Part shown: one piece after another, positions 8,029-16,983 of the stretch
Layout: every line of letters starts with the position of its first letter
Numbering within the stretch: position 1 is the first letter of the stretch
Source: Saccharothrix tamanrassetensis
GTDB lineage: Bacteria > Actinomycetota > Actinomycetes > Mycobacteriales > Pseudonocardiaceae
Assembly: GCF_014203665.1 (NCBI RefSeq)
Contig: NZ_JACHJN010000012.1
Span: forward strand, 207,988-271,987
Length of the DNA stretch: 64,000 nucleotides
Reading direction: 5' to 3'
Notes under the pieces: generated by a model
Databases searched by the model: none
Told to the model about the DNA's origin: nothing
The model's input: only the letters and a program-made list of their open reading frames with translations
Program-made: the position numbers and the translations under genes

Positions 8029-10842
8029 TCAGGCTTCCGTCGATCGCTGATCGACGGAAGCGTTCACCCACCGCACACCAGCCAAGTGAGTCACCAGCGT
8101 GCCGTTGTCGTCACAGACCCGGATGTCCACGTGGTCGTCGGCGGACGACACCAGACCCTGCACCCTGTGCGGCAGCCGCTCGGCCATGGTGACGTGTTCG
8201 AGGAACACCTCCGTGGTCTCCTCGCCGGGCAGTCCACGGAGCATGGCACCAGTTGCGAGCAGCACGTCGAGCACTGCGAAACGCAAGAGATGCGCGTTCG
8301 GATGTGCGGTCGTCATGTCGACCAGCGCATCGACCGGGCCACGGCTCAAGCTCAGCACGCCGGGGCCCTGGGGCACACCCGAGTGGCGCAGCCATGCTTC
8401 GAACTCGTCCGGTCGCACGTGCTCCGGGCACCGCTTCCACAGGTCCTCCCGTTCCGATGCGAGGTTCGACGGGCGGGCGCGCAGGACATGTGCGACGCCG
8501 ACCGCGGATGACGCGACCGCAGGCGTTCCGCCGTTGGACCCGGTGGCGGCGATGCCGATGCTGAACCGCCATCTGCCTGGTGCGTCAGTCGTTCCCATCG
8601 CCCGCAGTTCGGTCGGCGCGACGAGTCTCGGGTTGTGCACCACGCGGAGGTCGCGCACCTGCGGGCTGCTTCCCCCGCACAGCCGCTGAGCGACGGCGAT
8701 CGACAGTTCCACCAGACCACCCGGTGTCAGCGGTGTGCGTCCCGCATCGGCGGGCAGCGGCGCACACCACTCCACGGACCGGTGCTCGGTGCCGTGATCC
8801 GGCAGCAAGGGATGCGGGCGCTCGGCCGGTCCGCCTGTGGTGGGAGCCCAGTAACGAGTCCTGCGCCACGGATAGAGCGGTACGTCGACCAGTTCGCCCG
8901 CACCCGACACCACATCCCACGACAACTCACACCCGGATTCGTAGAGCGAACCGGCATTGTCCACAAGGGACTCAAGCGGACTGGAACCTGGTCCGGGCAC
9001 CTCGCCGACCGACGCTCCGAAAGGCCCGAGCCGAAGCACGAGTTCACCAGTGGTCCCCGGAACCGGTCCGGAGTCGTCGTCCACCACAGAAGCGGGCTCG
9101 ACGCCCCAACTGCGCCACAGCGCGACGAGGCCATCCGACAGCGGCGACCGGCCGACGCCGGAGCCCGCACCTCGTGCCGCCCCGGTCTCGTACGCCTCAC
9201 GGAAAGGCCTGCTGCGTCGGCTCAACTCCGCGACCAGGTGCGGATCCGACTGACCGTGGTGCAGCACGAACACCACATCCCGAGGTGGGGTCGGAGCACG
9301 AAGGTCTTCCGAGGCGCGTCGAAGGGCAACGGCCATCCCCGCGTGGTCGTAGGCCCACACCGCACGCCGGTGCTTGTGGTGTGCCCGGCGAACGGCCGCC
9401 GTGTGGCAGATGTCGGCCAACGGCACGTCCCGCGCTTCGTCCACGAAGTCCGCGTATGCCAGGAGCAACTGCGTCAGGCTGTCGCGGTGCCGTGCCGACA
9501 GGGGGAGCAGGTGAGGTCCGGGACGGCGCTGGTCACGGTGTGCCCGACGCGGTGCGGAGGCGATCACGGCGTGTGCGTTCGTGCCGGTCACGCTGAACGA
9601 GTTCACTCCGGCTACCAGCGTTTCACCGTTCCCGGAGAGACGCGTGGCGGCAACGGCGACCGAGCACGGAAGCCCGTCCCACTCGATGGCCGGTGTGGGA
9701 GTCGAGTGGTGCAGGGTCGGGGGAAGCACACGGTGGTGGAGTGACAGACAGGCTTTTGCCAATCCCGCGAGCCCGGAGACCGGCTCCTGGTGTCCGAAGT
9801 TGCCCTTGAGCGAGGTCAACAACAGCGGTCGGTCGGGTGGTCTTCCCGCACCGAGAACCGCTGCGAGGGCCCCGATCTCCACCGGGTCGCCAACCGGTGT
9901 GCCGACACCGTGCGCTTCGACGAACGACACCTCCGCCGGAGCTGTAGCCGCGTCGCGATACGCGTTCCGCAGAACCTGCTCCTGCGTCACCCCTGCGGGG
10001 GCGAGCATGCTCGCCGCGGCACCACCGTCGTTGTTGACGGCGGTGCCGCGGATGGTCGCGTACACGCGGTCGCCGTCCGAGAGCGCGGTCGACAGCCGTT
10101 TGAGCACGACCACCGCGCAACCCTCGCCACGCGCGAACCCGTCGGCCGAGGCGTCGGCGAACGCGGACCGCCCCGACCTGCTGAGGACTCCCGATCGGGC
10201 GTAGGCGATGTTCTCGTCCGGGCCCAGGATCAGGTGGACCGCGCCGGCCAGCGCGGTGTCGCACTCCCCGTCCCGCAGGCTGCGGCAAGCGAGGTGCACG
10301 GCCACGAGGCCGGCCGAACAGCCGCTGCCGACCTCGAAGCTGGGTCCGCGCAGGTCGAACAAGAATGACAGTTGCCCGCTCAACGCGCCGCGCATGCCGC
10401 CGCCGAGCGACCCGTACATGTCCAGCACCCCGTCGCGGACCAGCGACGGCCAGTAGTGGCCGGCGAGCTGCGCGGTGCAGACCCCGGTCACCGCGGGCGT
10501 GCCGGGAACGATCCCGGCGTCCTCGAACGCTTCCCACGTGGTCTCCACCATCAGGCGCTGTTGCGGGTCCATGTGGGCGGCCTGGCGGCGGCTGATGCCG
10601 AAGAACTCCGCGTCGAACGCCGACACGTCCTCCAACAAGCCCATGCGGTGGGCCGGCCGGTGTCGGCTCTGGGCGTCGGGCACCAGCAACGCCGCCAAAC
10701 CGGGACGCTCATCGCCGATGTCGTCCACCGCGTCGACACCGTCGCACAACGCCCGCCAGAACTCACGGGGGCCTCGGACCCGTGGGAACCGGCAGCCGAT
10801 CCCGACCACCGCGATCGGCTCGCCGTCCTTGCCTGCTGCCAC
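8029..10842 (-). CDS. Type I PKS-like protein: intact ketosynthase, eroded AT and DH
   Basis: A 937-residue polyketide synthase relative. Residues 8-430 form a beta-ketoacyl synthase with the Cys175, His311 and His351 triad (GSGCSAG, EAHGVGTPVGDP, KGNFGHQEP). The usual DTACSSS around the cysteine is changed to GSGCSAG. Next comes a shrunken acyltransferase-like stretch of about 200 residues. Its FVLHHGQ start, ALWRSWGVEP and YPWRRTRYW end are recognisable, but the catalytic GHSxGE is replaced by DDDSGPV. The last 250 residues resemble a PKS dehydratase without the HxxxGxxxxP histidine. There is no ketoreductase, ACP or thioesterase. The GTG at 10842 has a GAGG ribosome site six bases upstream. 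An acyl chain and an external ACP and malonyl source are needed. The divergent carboxylase operon may supply malonyl-CoA. Confidence 0.87.
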   Translation of the reverse strand: MAAGKDGEPIAVVGIGCRFPRVRGPREFWRALCDGVDAVDDIGDERPGLAALLVPDAQSRHRPAHRMGLLEDVSAFDAEFFGISRRQAAHMDPQQRLMVETTWEAFEDAGIVPGTPAVTGVCTAQLAGHYWPSLVRDGVLDMYGSLGGGMRGALSGQLSFLFDLRGPSFEVGSGCSAGLVAVHLACRSLRDGECDTALAGAVHLILGPDENIAYARSGVLSRSGRSAFADASADGFARGEGCAVVVLKRLSTALSDGDRVYATIRGTAVNNDGGAAASMLAPAGVTQEQVLRNAYRDAATAPAEVSFVEAHGVGTPVGDPVEIGALAAVLGAGRPPDRPLLLTSLKGNFGHQEPVSGLAGLAKACLSLHHRVLPPTLHHSTPTPAIEWDGLPCSVAVAATRLSGNGETLVAGVNSFSVTGTNAHAVIASAPRRAHRDQRRPGPHLLPLSARHRDSLTQLLLAYADFVDEARDVPLADICHTAAVRRAHHKHRRAVWAYDHAGMAVALRRASEDLRAPTPPRDVVFVLHHGQSDPHLVAELSRRSRPFREAYETGAARGAGSGVGRSPLSDGLVALWRSWGVEPASVVDDDSGPVPGTTGELVLRLGPFGASVGEVPGPGSSPLESLVDNAGSLYESGCELSWDVVSGAGELVDVPLYPWRRTRYWAPTTGGPAERPHPLLPDHGTEHRSVEWCAPLPADAGRTPLTPGGLVELSIAVAQRLCGGSSPQVRDLRVVHNPRLVAPTELRAMGTTDAPGRWRFSIGIAATGSNGGTPAVASSAVGVAHVLRARPSNLASEREDLWKRCPEHVRPDEFEAWLRHSGVPQGPGVLSLSRGPVDALVDMTTAHPNAHLLRFAVLDVLLATGAMLRGLPGEETTEVFLEHVTMAERLPHRVQGLVSSADDHVDIRVCDDNGTLVTHLAGVRWVNASVDQRSTEA

Positions 10843-10885
10843 GTGCTACCTCGATTCGACGTACCGAAGAGGTGGTGCGCAGTAC

Positions 10886-10900
10886 GCAGTGGACCACTGC
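10886..10900. promoter_or_regulatory. 15-bp palindrome in the divergent PKS/carboxylase promoter region
   Basis: GCAGTGG-A-CCACTGC is a perfect inverted repeat with seven-base arms. It lies in the 174-base gap between the PKS-like gene (leftward) and the carboxylase operon (rightward), 44 bases from the PKS start. A preceding CGCAGT direct repeat overlaps the left arm. The position suits an operator acting on both transcription units. No experimental support; the cognate regulator is not known. Confidence 0.45.
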
Positions 10901-11016
10901 CTCCCGGCGGTCGGCGGGCCCGCAGACCCAGGACCTTCGCCCTTCGCGCGACCTCCTCGTGACGGGGACGATCGGACCGGCGACTTCCGCCACGACGACG
11001 GCGAGGAGCGGTGATC

Positions 11017-12744
11017 ATGGCCGACGCACTGCTCGCCCGGATCCGGGCCACCGCCGACCGTTGGCGTCGATGTCCGACGTGCGGCGGCTGGTGGTCGCGA
11101 CGGGTGCTGGAGCCTTGTTGGACCTGTCCCGGGTGCGCGTCGCCCTTCCGGATGTCGGCGCGCCGCAGGATCGCTCTCCTCGTCGACGCGGGCACTTTCG
11201 TCGAACACGACGCGACGCTCCGACCGGGCGACCCGCTGCGCTTCACCGACCGCGTTCCCTACCCGACGCGGTACGAGCAGGCCCGTGCGCGGACCGGCCT
11301 GTCGGAAGCCGCCGTGCTGGGTACCGCCGGCATCGGCGGTACCCGGGTCGCACTGGTGGTCCTGGACTTCGACTTCATGGGCGGATCGATGGGCGTGGTG
11401 GTGGGGGAGAAGGTGGCTCGCGGAGCGGAGATCGCGTCGGCCGAGCGCATCCCGCTGCTGACCGTGTCGGCGTCCGGTGGTGGGCGTATGCAGGAAGGCG
11501 TCCTGGCCCTGCAGCAAGGCGCGAAGACAGCGGCAGCCATTCGTTCGTTGCGGGACGCCGGGATTCCCTACATCAGCGTGCTGACCGACCCGGTACTCGG
11601 TGGGGTGCACGTGTCGTTCTCCAGCGCCGGTGACGTGGTGATCGCGGAGGACGGCGCACGCGCGGGGTTCGCCGGGCGCCGGGTGATCGAACAGACGTCG
11701 GGGCAGCAGCTCCCGCCGGAGTTCCAAAGCGCGTCCTTCCTGCTCCGGCACGGTCACGTGGACTCGGTGGCGACCAGGCCGGAGTTGCCGCGGGTGCTGC
11801 GCCGACTGGTCTCCTACGCGGGGACGCGTGTCGCACCTCCGACCGTGGAACCGGCGCCCGCGCCCGCGATGCCGCCCTGTGACGAGGACATCGACCCCTG
11901 GGAGGCGGTGCGGCGCGTGCGCGCGACCCACCGGCCGCGGCTGCGCCACTACCTCGATGCGATGTTCACCGATGTGTTCGAGCTGCACGGCGATCGTCGG
12001 AGTGGCGAAGACCCCGTCGTTTTCGGCGGGTTCGCCCGACTGCACGGCGAAGCCGTCGTGGTGATCGGACACGACCGGATCACCTGCGGCCCTCCCGAGG
12101 GACGCAACAACGGGATGACGCGCCCCAGCGGTTATCGGAAGGCGACGCGGCTGATGGTGCTCGCGGCGCGATGGGGCCTGCCGGTGGTCACGCTCGTGGA
12201 CACCCCGGGAGCACATCCCGGTGCCGGGTCCGAGCGTGCCAACCAGTCGGAGGCGATCGCGGAGACGATGATCACCGTTGCCGGGCTCGCCACGCCGGTG
12301 GTGTGCGCGGTGATCGGTGAAGGCGGCAGCGGCGGTGCCCTCGCGCTGTCGATCGGCGATCGCCTGCTGATGCAGCAGAACGCCACGTACTCGATCATCA
12401 GCCCGGAAGGCTGCGCGGCGATCCTGTTCTCCGACAGCGCCAAGGCCCCGGACGCGGCTCGTGCGCTCGGCCTGCGCGCCGTCGACCTCCGACGGCACGG
12501 GGTGGTGGACGAGGTGGTGGCGGAGCCGCCGGGTGGAGCGCACACCGACCCCGCCCGCGCTGCCGATCTCCTGCGCCACGCCTTGCGACGCCACCTCGAC
12601 GAGCTGCGGGCCAGGCCCGTCCGGACGATCGTCGCCGCCCGCGCTCGCCGCCTGCGGGCCCTCGGCCGGGACTGGTGCCTGCCCGGTGACGACGTCACCG
12701 GACCCGTCGACCGGGAGGGGGATCGGCGTGAACTCGTGCGGTGA
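11017..12744 (+). CDS. Fused acetyl-CoA carboxylase carboxyltransferase (AccD-AccA type)
   Basis: A 575-residue carboxyltransferase that moves CO2 from carboxybiotin to acetyl-CoA or a related acyl-CoA. The N-terminal half is beta-subunit-like. It has a four-cysteine zinc finger (CPTCGG and CWTCPGC), then SASGGGRMQEG and the GGVHVSFSSAGDVVIAE stretch. After a proline/alanine linker near residue 280 comes an alpha-subunit-like half. Its signatures are FTDVFELHGDR, VTLVDTPGAHPG and GEGGSGGALALSIGD. GTG at 11011 is in frame, but the GAGGAG site is better placed for the ATG at 11017. It is the first gene of a four-gene operon with overlapping coding ends. A dedicated malonyl-CoA supply for the adjacent ketosynthase is the simplest reading. 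Confidence 0.9.
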   Translation: MADALLARIRATADRWRRCPTCGGWWSRRVLEPCWTCPGCASPFRMSARRRIALLVDAGTFVEHDATLRPGDPLRFTDRVPYPTRYEQARARTGLSEAAVLGTAGIGGTRVALVVLDFDFMGGSMGVVVGEKVARGAEIASAERIPLLTVSASGGGRMQEGVLALQQGAKTAAAIRSLRDAGIPYISVLTDPVLGGVHVSFSSAGDVVIAEDGARAGFAGRRVIEQTSGQQLPPEFQSASFLLRHGHVDSVATRPELPRVLRRLVSYAGTRVAPPTVEPAPAPAMPPCDEDIDPWEAVRRVRATHRPRLRHYLDAMFTDVFELHGDRRSGEDPVVFGGFARLHGEAVVVIGHDRITCGPPEGRNNGMTRPSGYRKATRLMVLAARWGLPVVTLVDTPGAHPGAGSERANQSEAIAETMITVAGLATPVVCAVIGEGGSGGALALSIGDRLLMQQNATYSIISPEGCAAILFSDSAKAPDAARALGLRAVDLRRHGVVDEVVAEPPGGAHTDPARAADLLRHALRRHLDELRARPVRTIVAARARRLRALGRDWCLPGDDVTGPVDREGDRRELVR

Positions 12745-13234
12745 CGCCGCGGAACCCCGCCTGCCCGACCCGCGAGAGGCCGGTGCGGCAGCGGTCGAAG
12801 TCCTGGGCGAGGTTCTCGGCCTGGTGAGGCCGACCGGCGTGCGGCGGGTCAGGATCCGGACCCGGCAGTTCGACGTCGACGTCGTCTGGGAGAGGCCGGC
12901 ACCAAGCCATGGTGTGGCCGTGGGCAACGGACACGCTCCCGGACACCTCCCGACCCCGGTCGGGCAGTCCGTCTCGGTCACAGCGCCCGCCGTGGGGGTG
13001 TTCCACCGCTGTCCCGCCCAGGGCGAACCGCCGTTCGTGGACGTGGGTAGCCGGGTCGCGGCCGGTGACCGCCTCGGCCTCGTCGAGGCGATGAAGGTGT
13101 CCACCCCGGTCATCGCTCCGCACGCCGGCACGGTGAGCGGAATCCACGCGGGTGACGGTGAGGTGGTCGAGTACGAACAGCTCTTGGTGGAACTGGTCCC
13201 GGACGAGGCCGCTCCACCGCGGAGCGGCACATGA
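12728..13234 (+). CDS. accB: Biotin carboxyl carrier protein
   Basis: A 168-residue carrier subunit. The C-terminal biotinyl domain has VEAMKV around the biotin-accepting Lys123, followed by the mirrored PHAGTVSGIHAGDGEVVEYEQ half of the barrel. The consensus is EAMKM, so the residue after lysine is valine. The N-terminal 70 residues resemble the AccB helix-strand lead-in, with a short linker. The GTG at 12728 overlaps the end of the carboxyltransferase gene by 17 bases and has a GGAGGGG ribosome site just upstream. Its stop overlaps the next start (ATGA). It works with the flanking carboxyltransferase and biotin carboxylase. Confidence 0.88.
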   Translation: MNSCGDAAEPRLPDPREAGAAAVEVLGEVLGLVRPTGVRRVRIRTRQFDVDVVWERPAPSHGVAVGNGHAPGHLPTPVGQSVSVTAPAVGVFHRCPAQGEPPFVDVGSRVAAGDRLGLVEAMKVSTPVIAPHAGTVSGIHAGDGEVVEYEQLLVELVPDEAAPPRSGT

Positions 13235-14577
13235 TCGGCACGTTGATGATCTGCAACCGGGGCGAGGTGGCTCTGCGCATCGTCCGGGCCTGCCGTGAAC
13301 TCGGCATCCGGAGCGTCGTCGCGCACTCGTCCGCCGACCGGCGCAGCCTGCCGGTGCGGCTGGCCGACGACAGCGTGTGCGTGGGCCCCGCGCCGCCCGA
13401 TCACAGCTACCGCAACATCCCGGCACTGCTCTACGCCTGTGCTCGGGCAGGCGCCGATGCCGTGCACCCCGGCTACGGGTTCCTCGCCGAGGACCCCGAC
13501 TTCGCCGCGGCGTGCCGCGACAGCGGTCTGGTGTGGGTGGGCCCACCGCCCGAGCACATCGCCCTGCTCGGCGACAAGATCGCCACCCGCAGCGAGATGC
13601 GGGCGGCAGGACTGCCGGTGCTGCCCGGCACGGACCGCCCGCTGACCGACGTGGCCGACGCGTTGCGGCACGCGCGTCACCTCGGTTTCCCGGTCGCGTT
13701 GAAGGCGGTGGCCGGAGGGGGAGGCCGTGGGATCACGCGCTCGGACACCCCCGACGCGCTGGCCGAGGCCTTCCCCCGGATCCGGGACGCCTCACGGGCA
13801 CTGTTCCGCGATGAGCGGCTCTACCTGGAGAAGTGGGTCGAAGGCGCCCGTCACGTCGAAGTGCAGGTTCTGGCCGACGCGCGGGGTGGCGTCGTCCACC
13901 TCGGTGAGCGGGACTGCACCACGCAGCACCTCAACCAGAAGGTCATCGAGGAGTCACCGGCACCGCGGCTCTCCACGCAGCACCGGCGAAGGCTGACCGA
14001 CTGGGCGGTCCAGGGGGCGCGCCACCTCCGCCTGCGCAACCTCGCCACCTTTGAATTCCTGGTGGCCGAAGCCGGTGAGTCGTTCTTCACCGAGGTCAAC
14101 CCGCGGCTCCAGGTCGAGCACCCGGTCACCGAGGCGCGCTCGGGCTGCGACCTGGTGACCTGGATGATCTCGGAGGCGGCGGGAGCGGACGTGCCGCTGC
14201 ACCAGGACCGGGTGGAGCTCCGGGGGCACGCGATCGAAGCGCGGATCACGGCGCAGGACCCCCGCCGCGACTGGGCGGCGTCGGCGGGGACGGTCACCGA
14301 TCTCGAACTGCCCGGCGGGCCCGGCATCCGGGTCGACACGTGGCTGACGCCGGGCACTCGCGTGCCGCCCCACTACGACGCGCTGCTGGCCAAGGTGACC
14401 GCCTGGGGACCGGATCGCGAGACCGCGCGGCGGCGGCTGCTCGGGGCGGTGGGCGAGTTCACCTGTGTCGGCGTGCGGCACAACGCGCCTGCTGTGACGG
14501 CGGTGCTCGACCACACGGACTTCGCGGACGGACGCCACCGCGCGGGCATCCTGGAGCAGGCATGGACGACTCGGTGA
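13231..14577 (+). CDS. accC: Biotin carboxylase subunit
   Basis: A 448-residue ATP-grasp enzyme that carboxylates biotin on the carrier protein. The ATP-binding glycine loop (AGGGGRGI), the KWVEGARHVEVQV strand, the QKVIEE segment and FTEVNPRLQVEHPVTE metal/substrate motif are all present. The usual ERDCSxQRRxQK segment reads ERDCTTQHLNQK. The two arginines normally lining the bicarbonate/biotin site are thus replaced by His-Leu, which is unusual. Length matches stand-alone AccC proteins rather than the longer fused AccA3 subunits of actinomycetes. ATGA overlap with accB and a 16-base overlap with the next gene indicate translational coupling. Confidence 0.9.
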   Translation: MIGTLMICNRGEVALRIVRACRELGIRSVVAHSSADRRSLPVRLADDSVCVGPAPPDHSYRNIPALLYACARAGADAVHPGYGFLAEDPDFAAACRDSGLVWVGPPPEHIALLGDKIATRSEMRAAGLPVLPGTDRPLTDVADALRHARHLGFPVALKAVAGGGGRGITRSDTPDALAEAFPRIRDASRALFRDERLYLEKWVEGARHVEVQVLADARGGVVHLGERDCTTQHLNQKVIEESPAPRLSTQHRRRLTDWAVQGARHLRLRNLATFEFLVAEAGESFFTEVNPRLQVEHPVTEARSGCDLVTWMISEAAGADVPLHQDRVELRGHAIEARITAQDPRRDWAASAGTVTDLELPGGPGIRVDTWLTPGTRVPPHYDALLAKVTAWGPDRETARRRLLGAVGEFTCVGVRHNAPAVTAVLDHTDFADGRHRAGILEQAWTTR

Positions 14578-16127
14578 ACCGCGAGGAACGGCGCACCGCC
14601 CGGTCCTACATCGCCGGACACGATGTGGGAGTGGCACAGGAACCGGTCCTGTCGGCGCGGCTGTCGCTGGACGACCCGGCGACCTGCGAGCGGTTGAGCG
14701 GGACGACCGCCCCCGGGGACCACCCCGCGATCCTCGGGTACTGCGCGATCGCTTCGCCGGACGACGTGAGCGCCGCGACGGCCGCGGCCCACGCAGCGGC
14801 CCGCCGATGGGCGGACACACCCACGACGACGAGGTTCGCGCTGGGAGGCCGGTTCTGCCGGCTGCTCGAGCGCCTGCGTGGGGAACTGGTGTCGCTGATG
14901 ACCGCCGAGGGGTGCCCGGCGCGTATCGCGGACTGGCAGCTGGACTCGTTGCTCGGGTTGTTCGGCGACGAAGCTTGCCGGTGGTACCGCGGTCTGGTGG
15001 ATCGTCAGTGGCGCCAGGGGGATCGCAGGCTGGTGCTGCGGTACAAGCCGGACGGGGTGCTCGCCGTGCATCCGCCGTCCAACGCCCCGGTCTTCAGCGC
15101 GACGACCGGCGCACTGCACGGCTTGCTGGCGGGCAACGCGGTGGTCGTCCGGATTCCCCGGAAGTTCGCGCTGAGCACCGCGTTCCTCCTCCGCGACGTG
15201 CTGGTGCCGGCGATGGAACAGGTGGGCGCCCCGCCCGGCGCGCTCAACTTCTTCGGGGCAGAAGCCGGACCGGTGTTGCAGGCATGGCTTGCCGATCCGC
15301 GGGTGGACGACATCCTGTACTACGGCAGCAGTGAACGCGGACTGCGGTTCCAGCAGGCATGTCTGCGCCACGGCAAGAAAGCCGTGCTCGAACTGTCGGG
15401 CAACGACACCGTCGTGGTGTGGCACGACGCCCCCGTGGCGCCGGCCGCCGATGCGCTCGCGGAAGCGTTCCACGCATCCGGGCAGCTGTGCATCGCTCCC
15501 AACCGGGCCTTGGTGCACCCCCGGGTCGCCGACGAGATCGTCGAGGCGGTGCGGCAGCGGGCATCAGCCCTTCGCCCGGGGTATTCCGACGACGGAGTGA
15601 CGGTGCTGACCCCAGTGCCGGCGGAGCGACATCTGGCCGAAGTGCGCGCCGCGGTGGCCGGCGGCGCGTCACTGGTGTGCGGCGGCAGGCGTTCGACGGT
15701 GTCGGGCGAGCCTCATCGCGACGGTGCGTTCCTGGAACCGACCGTGCTGCGAGTCGACGGCCTGGACGCCGCCGCGTCGCTGCCGATCACCCGGGAGGAG
15801 ACTTTCTGCCCGGTACTCAGCGTCGTCGTCCCGGGTCGGCGCGACGACGACGCGCTGCTGTCCGACATGATCGCCTTCCTGAACGCCAACCCCTACGGTC
15901 TGCGCAACTCCCTGTGGACCGCCGATCCCGCCATCGCGGAGAGGTTCCTGGCCACTGTCCACAATGGTGCGATGTTGAAGGTGAACCAGCCGCACCTCGA
16001 CTTCGTCCCACCGCTGCCCAGCCACGGCGGCACCGGGGTGTCGGGCGGTGTCTACGGCGAAGCCTCCTACCTGTTCCTCAAGACGGCGCACCTCCAGGCT
16101 GCGGTCGTCGCCGGCTTCCCCACCTGA
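14562..16127 (+). CDS. Aldehyde dehydrogenase family protein
   Basis: A 521-residue ALDH-superfamily enzyme oxidising an aldehyde, or acting in reverse on an acyl thioester, with NAD(P). The catalytic Cys310 is in SGQLCIAPNR and the general base Glu277 in LELSGND. Asn174 occupies the oxyanion position (PPSNAPV). A TREETFCPVLSVVV motif follows in the C-terminal part. The cofactor-binding lysine motif (KPSE) reads RIPRK, so cofactor handling may differ. The ATG at 14562 lies inside the end of accC, so the gene is coupled to the carboxylase operon. Its presence suggests that an aldehyde intermediate or acyl-CoA reduction step belongs to this locus. Confidence 0.85.
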   Translation: MDDSVNREERRTARSYIAGHDVGVAQEPVLSARLSLDDPATCERLSGTTAPGDHPAILGYCAIASPDDVSAATAAAHAAARRWADTPTTTRFALGGRFCRLLERLRGELVSLMTAEGCPARIADWQLDSLLGLFGDEACRWYRGLVDRQWRQGDRRLVLRYKPDGVLAVHPPSNAPVFSATTGALHGLLAGNAVVVRIPRKFALSTAFLLRDVLVPAMEQVGAPPGALNFFGAEAGPVLQAWLADPRVDDILYYGSSERGLRFQQACLRHGKKAVLELSGNDTVVVWHDAPVAPAADALAEAFHASGQLCIAPNRALVHPRVADEIVEAVRQRASALRPGYSDDGVTVLTPVPAERHLAEVRAAVAGGASLVCGGRRSTVSGEPHRDGAFLEPTVLRVDGLDAAASLPITREETFCPVLSVVVPGRRDDDALLSDMIAFLNANPYGLRNSLWTADPAIAERFLATVHNGAMLKVNQPHLDFVPPLPSHGGTGVSGGVYGEASYLFLKTAHLQAAVVAGFPT

Positions 16128-16172
16128 CACGCAGTCCCGCCGCGGGCCGGTCGGTGTCGGCGGGAGTGGCCG

Positions 16173-16841
16173 TCACGCCACCGAGATGAGGCCGTGCTGG
16201 AGGGCGACGAGCACGGCGGTGGTCCGATCGCCGACGTCGAGCTTGGCGAACAGCGAACTCAGGTGGTTCTTCACCGTCTTCTCGGCCAGACCCAGGGTCC
16301 GGGAGATCTGCCGGTTGGACTGGCCGATGCCCAGCAGTTGGAGGACCTGCCGTTCGCGGCGGGTGAGGAAGTCGAACCGGCGGTGGGCGGTGCCCGGTCG
16401 CCCCACCGCGGGCCGCCCGGTGACCGGCGCGTCGCCGGCACCCGCTCGGGGTCCGGGGATCGCCTGTCCCGCTGCGCCTTTCCGCTCCCTCATCGCGACG
16501 ACCGCCAGTTCCACGCCGCGCTGGTACAGCACCCCGGCCCGGTGCATCGTCGTGCTGGCGTCGTCCAGGGACGCTTCGGTGTGCTCGAAGACCGCCTCGA
16601 CGAGCCTCGGCGGCACCGCTCCGGCGTCAGCGGCGTCGCCGACCCAGCACAGGCACGACGACAGCTCCTCCGCGCTCCACCGGCGCACGCGGGCCTGGCG
16701 GATCAGCACGCGGGCCAATTCGCCTCTGGTCAGACCGGCCGCCTCCAACCAGCGGCCGAATACGCGGCTCGAAGTCGTCGGACCCGATTGTCGGAACGCC
16801 GGGGGCGAGCCGGGAAAAGCACCGGAGTGGGCGCCGTCCAT
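16173..16841 (-). CDS. LuxR-type HTH regulator without receiver domain
   Basis: A 222-residue protein whose last 65 residues form a GerE/LuxR helix-turn-helix (LTRRERQVLQLL, SNRQISRTLGLAEKTVKNHL). The first 150 residues are helical and of unknown type. They lack the Asp-pocket of response regulators and any PAS or autoinducer signature. ATG at 16841 has GGAG eight bases upstream; an ATG at 16859 is in frame but has no ribosome site. It converges on the aldehyde dehydrogenase gene and is divergent from the MaoC-like gene. Its HTH resembles that of the small protein at 18245-18628, so the two may read related sites. Confidence 0.85.
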   Translation of the reverse strand: MDGAHSGAFPGSPPAFRQSGPTTSSRVFGRWLEAAGLTRGELARVLIRQARVRRWSAEELSSCLCWVGDAADAGAVPPRLVEAVFEHTEASLDDASTTMHRAGVLYQRGVELAVVAMRERKGAAGQAIPGPRAGAGDAPVTGRPAVGRPGTAHRRFDFLTRRERQVLQLLGIGQSNRQISRTLGLAEKTVKNHLSSLFAKLDVGDRTTAVLVALQHGLISVA

Positions 16842-16886
16842 GGAGGTTACTCCAATCATGAACCCGGCGTACTCTGCTGGTTTCCC

Positions 16887-16914
16887 ACTGTAGCACCGGG
16901 GGGTGGGCTGTGAA
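16887..16914 (-). promoter_or_regulatory. Candidate sigma-70-like promoter for the LuxR gene
   Basis: Read on the minus strand, TTCACA (16914-16909) and TACAGT (16892-16887) are separated by 16 bases. They resemble -35 and -10 boxes pointing into the gene that starts at 16841. The assignment rests on sequence similarity only. Confidence 0.3.
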
Positions 16915-16983
16915 AGGATGTGGTAATAACCTCCGGAGTCGGGCGGGAACCCGTTGCGGTGGCCGCCCGGGAATGGGTGTGAC

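Noticed and set aside
10846..13680. A 944-codon open frame on the minus strand
   Set aside because: Antisense to the carboxylase operon, whose genes carry clear motifs; composition typical of a shadow frame.
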